NCBI RefSeq assembly: GCF_014649655.1
Contig: NZ_BMTL01000013.1
Location: 124,001 to 188,000, forward strand
Direction of reading: 5' to 3'
Length of the DNA stretch: 64,000 nt
From: Streptomyces humidus
Lineage (GTDB): Bacteria > Actinomycetota > Actinomycetes > Streptomycetales > Streptomycetaceae
The position numbers and the translations under genes were made by a program. Below, piece by piece: positions 17,203 to 24,529 of the stretch (within the stretch, counting starts at the first letter, position 1; each line of letters opens with the position of its first letter). The notes beneath the pieces were generated by a model. That model did not search any database, was not told the DNA's origin, and saw only the letters and a list, made by a program, of their open reading frames with translations.

Positions 17203-17876
17203 CCTTCACCCATTCCGTCCCCGGTGATCCCATAGGGCGCAGGTTCCCGCCAGCGGTCGAAAGGCCGGTCGAGGGCGTATCTGTCGTCGTCCTGGAGAAC
17301 GAGCATCCGCATCTCAGCGTTCCCGGGGTTCGCGAGCGATTCGAACTCGGCGACCGTCCAGTGGAACCAGCGCATGCAGAACAGACGCATCGCCAGGCCG
17401 TGGGTCACCAGCAGCACGTTCGGCGGGTGGTCGGGGGCCTCGAAACTGCGGAACAGGCTCTCCAGGAAGCCGCCGACCCGGTCGTAGACGTCTGCGCCGC
17501 TCTCGCCCTGCGCGAAGCGGTAGAAGAAATGCCCGTAGGCGTCACGGTAGGTCTTCTGTAGCTGGACGTCGTCGCGGTCCTGCCAGTTACCCCAGTCCTG
17601 TTCGCGCAGCCGGGGCTCCTCGCGCACCCGTATCAGCCCGGGGTCGAGGTGGAAGGCCTGCAGGGTCTCGTGCGTGCGCCGGTAGGGCGAGACGTACACG
17701 CTGACCCGCTCGCGGCCGAAGACCTCCCGCAGGTGTTTTCCCGTCTCCTCGGCCTGGCTGCGGCCCCGGTCGGTCAGGGCCAGTGCGTGGTCGGGTTCAC
17801 GCTCGTAGACGGTGTCATCAACATTGCCCGTTGACTCCCCGTGCCGGACAAGGACGATGCGCCGTGGTCGTGCCAT
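17199..17876 (-). CDS. Histidine phosphatase (phosphoglycerate mutase-like)
   Basis: 225 residues. N-terminal catalytic motif LVRHGEST (9-16, phospho-accepting His 12), later Arg in SPYRRTHET, and the second catalytic His in LLVTHGLAMR, in the order of the branch-1 histidine phosphatase superfamily. It could be a phosphatase or a mutase; REQDWGNWQ resembles phosphatase members. First gene of a two-gene unit with the ADP-ribosylglycohydrolase, with 4-base overlap. The combination suggests processing of an ADP-ribose or phospho-sugar derivative, which is inference. Confidence 0.9.
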   Translation of the reverse strand: MARPRRIVLVRHGESTGNVDDTVYEREPDHALALTDRGRSQAEETGKHLREVFGRERVSVYVSPYRRTHETLQAFHLDPGLIRVREEPRLREQDWGNWQDRDDVQLQKTYRDAYGHFFYRFAQGESGADVYDRVGGFLESLFRSFEAPDHPPNVLLVTHGLAMRLFCMRWFHWTVAEFESLANPGNAEMRMLVLQDDDRYALDRPFDRWREPAPYGITGDGMGEG

Positions 17877-17994
17877 GCCAAAACCCTAGATCGGTTGACG
17901 CCCGATCGAGCACTGCTCGGGCCTCCATACGGCGTAGGTCACACCATCACTGTCCCGGAAGGGCCCGAACGGCGCACGTCGGACGGCCGCACCC

Positions 17995-18600
17995 TCATAC
18001 CGTCCAGGAAGGCTCGAGCTCGACGATGTCGCCGGTCAGGGAGGAGACGTCCGCCTCCGTCTGCGCGCGCAGGGCGAGTCGTTCCACTCGTTCCGCCCTG
18101 TACTTCCCGTGCTCGGCCTGCGAGCGCCACATCGACAGGACGAGGAACTCGGGGCCCGGCGCCTCGGCGAACAGACCGCGGATCATGCCGGGAGAGCCGG
18201 CCATCGCGGGGTTCCACACCTTCTCCTGCATCAGCGTGAAGTGCTCGGCGCGTTCCTCGTGGACCCGGCAGAGAGCGACCCGCACCAGGTCGGAGTCGGT
18301 GAACCGGGGCTCGAAGCCCGTCTTCACGTCGAAGCGGTAGTCGAACAGCCGGACCTGGGGATCCTTGAAGGTGCCCGACTGGGCCGTCGCCAGCCGGTCG
18401 TGGGAGCGGGCCATGAAGGAGTCGTAGAAGGCGCGGCTCTCCCAGAACGTGAAGACATGCGCGACAGAGGGCCGTGTCCTGCTCCAGCCCCCGCCCTGTC
18501 CCCGAAATCCCGGCTCCCCCGGAAGCCCCGCCCACTTTCGCTGTCCTCGTTCGAAACCGCGGCGGTCCACCACGGTGCAGCGAATCCACTTGACCAGCAC
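17995..18600 (-). CDS. YdbC-like (DUF4937) protein
   Basis: 201 residues, GTG start (VLVKWIRCTVVDRRGFERGQR). It contains two alpha/beta-barrel dimer-like halves: VLVKWIRC...HVFTFWESRAFYDSFMARSHDRL (about 1-75) and VRVALCRVHEERAEHFTLMQEKVWNP...FLVLSMWRSQAEHGKYRAERVERL (about 105-180), the pattern of DUF4937/antibiotic-biosynthesis-monooxygenase-like folds. Function unknown. No clear ribosome-binding site; no other in-frame start fits. It lies 118 bases upstream of the histidine phosphatase gene on the same strand and may lead that operon. Divergent from the TerD gene. Confidence 0.7.
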   Translation of the reverse strand: MLVKWIRCTVVDRRGFERGQRKWAGLPGEPGFRGQGGGWSRTRPSVAHVFTFWESRAFYDSFMARSHDRLATAQSGTFKDPQVRLFDYRFDVKTGFEPRFTDSDLVRVALCRVHEERAEHFTLMQEKVWNPAMAGSPGMIRGLFAEAPGPEFLVLSMWRSQAEHGKYRAERVERLALRAQTEADVSSLTGDIVELEPSWTV

Positions 18601-18756
18601 CGCGCCATGGTAAGGCCAGCAGGCGTGGCGTTGGTCACTCTCGTGCACACAGCTCCACTGCCCCGGTGCACGCGCGCGTGGCAGGATGGACAACCGGCCC
18701 TGACAGACGGGCCGTTCGGGGCGACAGCAGACGGGAAAACGGGGAGGGGAAGTCCG

Positions 18757-19290
18757 GTGAGCGGCCTCAACAAGGGAATCCGCAAGATCGAGATGGCGCT
18801 GAAGTGGGATCCCAGTGCGGCGGGGCAGCCGCCCACCGACCTGGACGTCGTGGCGGCGACCTACCTGGCGGACGATCCGCACGGTGACCCCGCCTACGTG
18901 GTGCACTTCGACAGCCGCTCGCCCGACGGCACGATCTATCTCAACCGGGACAGCAAGGACGGCAAGGGCTTCGGCTGGGACGAGGTCATGACGCTGGAAC
19001 TCGACCGCCTGGACGCGCGGTACGCGCGCGTCGTCCTCGGCGTCGTCATCCAGCAGAACCCCGGTCACCGGACCTTCGTCGGGGTGCTCAACCCGGCCTT
19101 CCGCATCCGGGAGGGCTACACCGTCCTGGACGAGGGCGACTTCGGCGGCGTCCTCGGGGCGACCGCGGCGACGGTCGCGGAGTTCGTGCGCGAGACGTCC
19201 GACGGCTGGTCGTTCCACCCGGGCGTGCGGGGCTTCGAGGACGACCCGGTGACGTTCACCAGGGTCATGGGCCGGGTACACCGCTCCTGA
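18757..19290 (+). CDS. TerD-family stress protein
   Basis: 177 residues, GTG start with a strong GGGGAGGGGA ribosome-binding site. It matches the TerD/CABP fold: KWDPS (near 17), DLDVVAATYL, VVHFDSRSPDGTIYLNRDSKDGKGFGWDE, and FGGVLGATAATVAEFVRET near the end, with the Asp-rich calcium-binding loops of the family. TerD proteins are calcium-binding cytoplasmic proteins linked to tellurite and other stress, and are very abundant in Streptomyces. Convergent with nrdJ across a bidirectional terminator. Confidence 0.9.
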   Translation: MSGLNKGIRKIEMALKWDPSAAGQPPTDLDVVAATYLADDPHGDPAYVVHFDSRSPDGTIYLNRDSKDGKGFGWDEVMTLELDRLDARYARVVLGVVIQQNPGHRTFVGVLNPAFRIREGYTVLDEGDFGGVLGATAATVAEFVRETSDGWSFHPGVRGFEDDPVTFTRVMGRVHRS

Positions 19291-19335
19291 ACGCGCAGGT
19301 CGCGAACCGACAGCGCGCGAACGGGCGGGAACGCA

Positions 19336-19372
19336 GAGGGCGGTGGAGCCGAAGACCGGCTCCACCGCCCTC
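19336..19372. terminator. Bidirectional terminator between TerD gene and nrdJ
   Basis: Perfect 15-bp stem GAGGGCGGTGGAGCC / GGCTCCACCGCCCTC with a 7-base loop, midway between two convergent stop codons. It can serve both strands. Confidence 0.9.
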
Positions 19373-19402
19373 CCCGGATCACACGGACCCGGCTTGCACG
19401 AC

Positions 19403-22306
19403 CTAGCTGCAGCCGCTGGTGGAGCCGCAGCCCTCGCAGATGTAGCAGGAGCCGGCGCGCTGCATCTTCGTGCCGCAGGAGAAGCACAGCGGGGCGTCGG
19501 CGTGGATGCCCAGCTGCATCTCCACCAGTTCGGCGCTGGTGTGGGCCTGCTGCGGCGCCGGCCGGGCGGCCTCGGCGCCGGACTTGGGCGCGGCGACGGC
19601 CTTCAGGTCCGTCTGGCGGGGCGCGGACTGGGCGAGGCCCTCCACGTCCACGTCCTCCTCGTCCTCGAGGTTCGGCTCGTAGGAGCCGGTCTCCAGGTGG
19701 CGCTGACGCTCCTCGGCGGAGTGGATGCCGAGCGCCGAGCGCGTCTCGAAGGGCAGGAAGTCCAGCGCCAGGCGGCGGAAGATGTAGTCGACGATCGACT
19801 GCGCCATCCGCACGTCCGGGTCGTCCGTCATACCGGCCGGCTCGAAGCGCATGTTGGTGAACTTCGAGACGTACGTCTCCAGCGGCACGCCGTACTGGAG
19901 GCCGACGGAGACCGCGATGGAGAAGGCGTCCATCATGCCGGCGAGGGTCGAACCCTGCTTGGACATCTTCAGGAAGACCTCGCCGAGACCGTCGTCCGGG
20001 TAGGAGTTGGCGGTCATGTAGCCCTCGGCGCCGCCGACCGTGAACGAGGTCGTGATGCCGGGACGGCCCTTGGGCAGACGCTTGCGGACCGGGCGGTACT
20101 CGATGACCTTCTCGACCGCGGCGCGGATCGTGCCCTCGGCCTTCTCGGTGACCTCGGCCTTCTCCTTCTCCTTGGTCTTCGCGGAGAGGGGCTGGCCGAC
20201 CTTGCAGTTGTCGCGGTAGATCGCGAGCGCCTTGACGCCGAGCTTCCAGGCCTCGAAGTAGATCTCCTCGACCTCCTCGACGGTCGCCGTCTCCGGCATG
20301 TTGACCGTCTTGGAGATGGCGCCGGAGATCCACGGCTGGATCGCGGCCATCATGCGGACGTGGCCCATCGGGGAGATGGCGCGCTCGCCCATGGCGCAGT
20401 CGAACACCTCGTAGTGCTCGTGCGCGAGACCGGGGGCGTCGATCACGTTGCCGTTCTCGGCGATGTGGGCGACGATCGCCTCGATCTGCTCCTCCTGGTA
20501 GCCCAGGCGGCGCAGGGCCTGCGGGACGGTGCCGTTGACGATCTGCATCGACCCGCCGCCGACCAGCTTCTTGAACTTGACCAGGGCGAGGTCGGGCTCG
20601 ACGCCGGTGGTGTCGCAGGACATCGCCAGACCGATGGTGCCGGTCGGGGCGAGCACGGACGCCTGGGCGTTGCGGAAGCCGTTCTTCTCGCCGAGGCGCA
20701 GGACGTCCTGCCAGGCCTCCGTGGCTGCGGCCCACACCGGGGTGTCCAGGTCGTCCATGCGGACGGCCGTGGCGTTGGCGTCGGAGTGCTGCTTCATGAC
20801 GCGGTTGTGGGCGTCGGCGTTGCGGGCGTAACCGTCGTACGGGCCGACGACCGAGGCCAGCTCGGCGGAGCGGCGATAGGCCGTGCCCGTCATGAGGGAG
20901 GTGATGGAGCCGGCCAGGGAGCGACCGCCGTCGGAGTCGTACGCGTGGCCGGTCGCCATCAGCAGGGCGCCGAGGTTGGCGTAGCCGATGCCGAGCTGGC
21001 GGAACGCGCGCGTGTTCTCGCCGATCTTCTGGGTCGGGAAGTCCGCGAAGCAGATGGAGATGTCCATCGCGGTGATGACGAGCTCGACGACCTTCTGGAA
21101 ACGGTCCGCGTCGAAGGACTGGGTGCCCTTGCCGTCGTCCTTGAGGAACTTCATCAGGTTCAGCGAGGCGAGGTTGCAGGACGTGTTGTCCAGGTGCATG
21201 TACTCGCTGCACGGGTTCGACGCGGTGATCCGGCCGGACTCGGGGCAGGTGTGCCAGTTGTTGATCACACCGTCGTACTGGATGCCCGGGTCGGCGCAGG
21301 CCCACGCGGCCTCGGCGAGCTTGCGGAAGAGCGCCTTGGCGTCGACCTTCTCGATGATCTCGCCGGTCATACGGGCGCGCAGCCCGAACTCGGCGCCGTT
21401 CTCGACGGCCGTCATGAACTCGTCGTTCACCCGGACGCTGTTGTTGGCGTTCTGGTACTGGACGGACGTGATGTCGTCGCCGCCCAGGTCCATGTCGAAG
21501 CCGGCGTCGCGCAGGGCGCGGATCTTCTCCTCCTCCTTCACCTTCGTGGCGATGAAGTCCTCGATGTCCGGGTGGTCCACGTCGAGGACGACCATCTTGG
21601 CCGCGCGACGCGTGGCGCCACCGGACTTGATGGTGCCGGCGGAGGCGTCGGCGCCCCGCATGAAGGACACCGGGCCGGAGGCGTTGCCGCCGGAGGAGAG
21701 GAGCTCCTTGGAGGAGCGGATGCGGGAGAGGTTCAGGCCGGCGCCGGAGCCGCCCTTGAAGATCATGCCCTCTTCCTTGTACCAGTCGAGGATCGACTCC
21801 ATGGAGTCGTCGACGGCCAGGATGAAGCAGGCGGAGACCTGCTGGGGCTGCGGGGTCCCGACGTTGAACCAGACGGGACTGTTGAAGCTGAAGATCTGGT
21901 GCAGGAGGGCGTAGGCCAGCTCGTGCTCGAAGATCTCGGCGTCGGCGGGCGAGGCGAAGTAGCTGTTGTCCTCCCCGGCCTTCCGGTACGTCTTCACGAT
22001 GCGGTCGATCAGCTGCCTGAGGCCGGTCTCACGCTGGGGGGTGCCCACGGCACCGCGGAAGTACTTGCTGGTGACGATGTTGACCGCGTTCACCGACCAG
22101 AAGTCGGGGAACTCGACGCCACGCTGCTCGAAATTGACCGAGCCGTCGCGCCAGTTGGTCATGACGACGTCACGACGTGCCCAGGCCACCTCGTCGTAGG
22201 GGTGCACTCCGGGGGTCGTGTGGATGCGCTCGATGCGCAGGCCCTTGGTGGCCTTGGCTCCCTTGGCTCGGGAACCTCGTGCCGGACCGCTCGCCGTCTC
22301 TGTCAT
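19403..22306 (-). CDS. nrdJ: Adenosylcobalamin-dependent (class II) ribonucleotide reductase
   Basis: 967 residues, the usual length for Streptomyces NrdJ. It reduces ribonucleotides to deoxyribonucleotides with a B12-derived thiyl radical. Visible: NSPVWFNVG and QVSACFIL (active-site region), the FKGGSGAGLNLSRIRSS loop, NPCSEYMHLDNTSCNLASLN (radical-site Cys segment), ADFPTQKIGENTRAFRQLGIGYANLG, and APTGTIGLAMSCDTTGVEPD. A C-terminal zinc or redox Cys cluster follows: CFSCGTKM...CYICEGCG. The ATG has GAGGGAGG 5 bases upstream. It is the second gene of an operon after nrdR, with a 161-base gap. Class II enzymes are active with or without oxygen. Confidence 0.98.
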   Translation of the reverse strand: MTETASGPARGSRAKGAKATKGLRIERIHTTPGVHPYDEVAWARRDVVMTNWRDGSVNFEQRGVEFPDFWSVNAVNIVTSKYFRGAVGTPQRETGLRQLIDRIVKTYRKAGEDNSYFASPADAEIFEHELAYALLHQIFSFNSPVWFNVGTPQPQQVSACFILAVDDSMESILDWYKEEGMIFKGGSGAGLNLSRIRSSKELLSSGGNASGPVSFMRGADASAGTIKSGGATRRAAKMVVLDVDHPDIEDFIATKVKEEEKIRALRDAGFDMDLGGDDITSVQYQNANNSVRVNDEFMTAVENGAEFGLRARMTGEIIEKVDAKALFRKLAEAAWACADPGIQYDGVINNWHTCPESGRITASNPCSEYMHLDNTSCNLASLNLMKFLKDDGKGTQSFDADRFQKVVELVITAMDISICFADFPTQKIGENTRAFRQLGIGYANLGALLMATGHAYDSDGGRSLAGSITSLMTGTAYRRSAELASVVGPYDGYARNADAHNRVMKQHSDANATAVRMDDLDTPVWAAATEAWQDVLRLGEKNGFRNAQASVLAPTGTIGLAMSCDTTGVEPDLALVKFKKLVGGGSMQIVNGTVPQALRRLGYQEEQIEAIVAHIAENGNVIDAPGLAHEHYEVFDCAMGERAISPMGHVRMMAAIQPWISGAISKTVNMPETATVEEVEEIYFEAWKLGVKALAIYRDNCKVGQPLSAKTKEKEKAEVTEKAEGTIRAAVEKVIEYRPVRKRLPKGRPGITTSFTVGGAEGYMTANSYPDDGLGEVFLKMSKQGSTLAGMMDAFSIAVSVGLQYGVPLETYVSKFTNMRFEPAGMTDDPDVRMAQSIVDYIFRRLALDFLPFETRSALGIHSAEERQRHLETGSYEPNLEDEEDVDVEGLAQSAPRQTDLKAVAAPKSGAEAARPAPQQAHTSAELVEMQLGIHADAPLCFSCGTKMQRAGSCYICEGCGSTSGCS

Positions 22307-22467
22307 GCCGCCTCCCTCTACGGGCGAAAACGCCCTGAAATGCCACGTTGTTCCCGTGACACGTTGTTCTGTCTTGAGTTGTGGGCGCCCACGCGCTACC
22401 GCCCACAACAGGTCTTCGTCCGCCGCCGCCCGGCCGCCCCGGAGAGGCTCCGGCCGTGGCCCGTCGG

Positions 22468-23037
22468 TCAGTCGGCCGCCCGGGCGGGCTCGGGGACCTG
22501 CTCGGCCCCTCCGCGCCCGCCGTCGCCCTTCCGGCTCCCCACGACGACCCCCGCTTCGTCCGCACGGTCGTCGCCGTCCGCGGCGGGGGGTCCCGCCTGG
22601 TCCCTGAGTTCCGTGATCGCCGCCTCGAAGTCCTCGAGCGAGTCGAACGCCCGGTAGACGGAGGCGAACCGCAGATAGGCGACGAGGTCGAGTTCCTGCA
22701 ACGGGCCGAGTATGGCCAGCCCCACGTCATGGGTGGTCAGCTCGGCGCTTCCGGTGGCCCGCACCGCTTCCTCGACCCGCTGACCGAGCTGGGCGAGGGC
22801 GTCCTCGGTGACGGGCCGGCCCTGACACGCCTTGCGCACGCCGTTGATGACCTTGGTGCGGCTGAACGGCTCGGTGACCCCGGACCGCTTGACCACCATC
22901 AGCGAGCACGTCTCCACGGTCGTGAAACGACGGGAGCAGTCAGGGCACTGACGCCGCCTGCGGATCGACGTGCCGTCGTCCGTCGTACGGCTGTCGACCA
23001 CACGGCTGTCGGGGTGCCTGCAGAAGGGGCAGTGCAT
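22468..23037 (-). CDS. nrdR: NrdR, repressor of ribonucleotide reductase genes
   Basis: 189 residues from the ATG of MHCPFCRHPDSRV. A zinc ribbon with Cys 3, 6, 31 and 34 is followed by an ATP-cone (about 46-136: VVKRSGVTEPFSRTKVINGVRKAC...YLRFASVYRAFDSLEDF) that senses ATP/dATP. A variable Asp/Gly tail runs to the end. NrdR represses class I and class II ribonucleotide reductase operons. GGAGGG lies upstream; a TTG three codons earlier is possible but the family start favours the ATG. The divergent region to lexA contains two NrdR-box-like sites. Confidence 0.97.
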   Translation of the reverse strand: MHCPFCRHPDSRVVDSRTTDDGTSIRRRRQCPDCSRRFTTVETCSLMVVKRSGVTEPFSRTKVINGVRKACQGRPVTEDALAQLGQRVEEAVRATGSAELTTHDVGLAILGPLQELDLVAYLRFASVYRAFDSLEDFEAAITELRDQAGPPAADGDDRADEAGVVVGSRKGDGGRGGAEQVPEPARAAD

Positions 23038-23144
23038 GAAATCCAACCCTCCTCACAGCAGACTCGATGGCCTCGCAGGCCTCACGGGCCCCTCGAAGCA
23101 GCCCCCAGCATAGGGGATCCATCAGCGTCCGATGACACCGGGGA

Positions 23145-23160
23145 ACACAACTTCTGGGCC
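23145..23160. promoter_or_regulatory. NrdR box 1 (weaker)
   Basis: ACACAACTTCTGGGCC fits the NrdR consensus acaCwAtATaTwGtgt at most capital positions (C4, A6, T9, T11, G13). Its centre is 31 bp from box 2, three helical turns, the known spacing of paired NrdR boxes. Confidence 0.55.
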
Positions 23161-23175
23161 GCTGCGCCAATCCAA

Positions 23176-23191
23176 CCACTACATGTGGGGC
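23176..23191. promoter_or_regulatory. NrdR box 2
   Basis: CCACTACATGTGGGGC matches all capital positions of the NrdR consensus (C4, A6, A8, T9, T11, G13). It lies about 140 bases upstream of nrdR, in the nrdR-lexA divergent region. Confidence 0.7.
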
Positions 23192-23555
23192 TTGGCGCAT
23201 ACAACCAGGCCGTATCGCGTGTCGCGCCCGCCACGCTCGACGCGCGCTCACCGCCCGCTGTCCGCCCGTCACGCCGAGCACGCGGAAGGCGCCCCGGCAC
23301 ACGCGTGTGCGGACATGTCGCGGCGGTTCCTGCGGCGATACCGTGGGCGCCGCGAGGAGGAGAGGTGGGACTCTCGCGCGGCAGCGGGACCGGTCCTCGG
23401 TCGACCGGGAGCCGGATGGCAGACTGGGGCCACGCCTCACAAGGTCATCGTCTCCGGCGGTGAAGGGTACAACAACGAGCCCCGTCGCCCGCCGGAGACC
23501 GCGTCAGCTATACACCCAGACACCCGATCAAGTCCCGTTATCCACGGTTTTTCAC

Positions 23556-23571
23556 TCGAACGTGTGTTTGG
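23556..23571 (+). promoter_or_regulatory. LexA (SOS) box and promoter of lexA
   Basis: TCGAACGTGTGTTTGG matches the Gram-positive and actinomycete SOS box CGAAC-N4-GTTYG. It overlaps a putative -35 TTGGCG (23568-23573), with TACCGT (23592-23597) 18 bases downstream. LexA would repress its own gene. Confidence 0.88.
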
Positions 23572-23630
23572 CGCAACCTTTCGAAAGCCACTACCGTTGT
23601 CCAGCAGGGAGACAACCGAGAGGGGCCGAC

Positions 23631-24410
23631 GTGACCACCACCGCAGACAGTGCCACCATCACTGCCCAGGACCGCTCCCAGGGCCGACTCGAGCCGGTGC
23701 ATGCGATGAACGAAGCCGTGAATCCCGAGGCGCACAAGCGCTCGCTGCCTGGCCGGCCTCCGGGCATCCGCGCCGACAGCTCGGGGCTCACCGACCGGCA
23801 GCGCCGAGTGATCGAGGTCATCAGGGACTCCGTACAGCGGCGCGGCTACCCGCCGTCCATGCGGGAGATCGGTCAGGCGGTCGGCCTGTCCAGCACGTCC
23901 TCGGTCGCCCACCAGCTGATGGCACTGGAGCGGAAGGGCTTCCTGCGCCGCGACCCGCACCGCCCACGCGCGTACGAGGTGCGCGGCTCCGACCAGGCCG
24001 CCTCGGTGCAGCCCACGGACACCGCCGGGAAGCCGGCCGCGTCCTACGTCCCGCTGGTCGGCCGGATCGCCGCCGGCGGCCCGATCCTGGCCGAGGAGTC
24101 GGTGGAGGACGTCTTCCCGCTCCCGAGGCAACTCGTGGGCGACGGCGAGCTGTTCGTTCTGAAGGTCGTCGGCGACTCGATGATCGAGGCCGCCATCTGT
24201 GACGGCGACTGGGTCACCGTCCGCCGCCAGCCCGTCGCCGAGAACGGCGACATCGTGGCAGCGATGCTCGACGGAGAGGCCACCGTCAAGCGGTTCAAGC
24301 GCGAGGACGGCCATGTGTGGCTGCTGCCGCACAACTCCGCCTACGAGCCGATCCCGGGCGACGACGCGACCATCCTCGGCAAGGTGGTGGCCGTACTCCG
24401 CCGCGTCTGA
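23631..24410 (+). CDS. lexA: LexA, SOS repressor
   Basis: 259 residues from a GTG with GAGAGG upstream. The N-terminal winged helix (about 52-118: LTDRQRRVIEVIRDSVQRRGYPPSMREIGQAVGLSS) binds SOS boxes. The C-terminal S24 peptidase domain has the autocleavage site Ala148-Gly149 (GRIAAGGP) and the catalytic dyad Ser183 (GDSMIEA) and Lys220 (ATVKRF). DNA damage and RecA filament formation trigger self-cleavage. The first 25-50 residues are an actinomycete extension; an internal ATG at residue 26 is an alternative start. Divergent from nrdRJ. Confidence 0.97.
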   Translation: MTTTADSATITAQDRSQGRLEPVHAMNEAVNPEAHKRSLPGRPPGIRADSSGLTDRQRRVIEVIRDSVQRRGYPPSMREIGQAVGLSSTSSVAHQLMALERKGFLRRDPHRPRAYEVRGSDQAASVQPTDTAGKPAASYVPLVGRIAAGGPILAEESVEDVFPLPRQLVGDGELFVLKVVGDSMIEAAICDGDWVTVRRQPVAENGDIVAAMLDGEATVKRFKREDGHVWLLPHNSAYEPIPGDDATILGKVVAVLRRV

Positions 24411-24420
24411 GCGCGGCGGC

Positions 24421-24486
24421 GGGCGGGGCTCCCCCCGCCCTACCCCCTGACGGGGCCCCGGGATCCCTGCGCCGGTTCCGGGGCCC
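24421..24486 (+). terminator. Tandem hairpins after lexA
   Basis: A first hairpin, GGGCGGGG / CCCCGCCC (24421-24440, 4-base loop), begins 10 bases after the stop. A second GC-rich inverted repeat follows (GGGGCCCCGG near 24452 and CCGGGGCCC ending at 24486). They also separate lexA from the convergent helicase gene. Confidence 0.7.
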
Positions 24487-24529
24487 TGTGCTGCGCCGGT
24501 GGGCCCGCCCCCCTGTGTCTGCGCCTGCG

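Noticed and set aside
19343..22657. Very long open frame on the plus strand opposite nrdJ
   Set aside because: It is the complementary frame of nrdJ, kept open by high GC content. It has no ribosome-binding site and unrelated composition.
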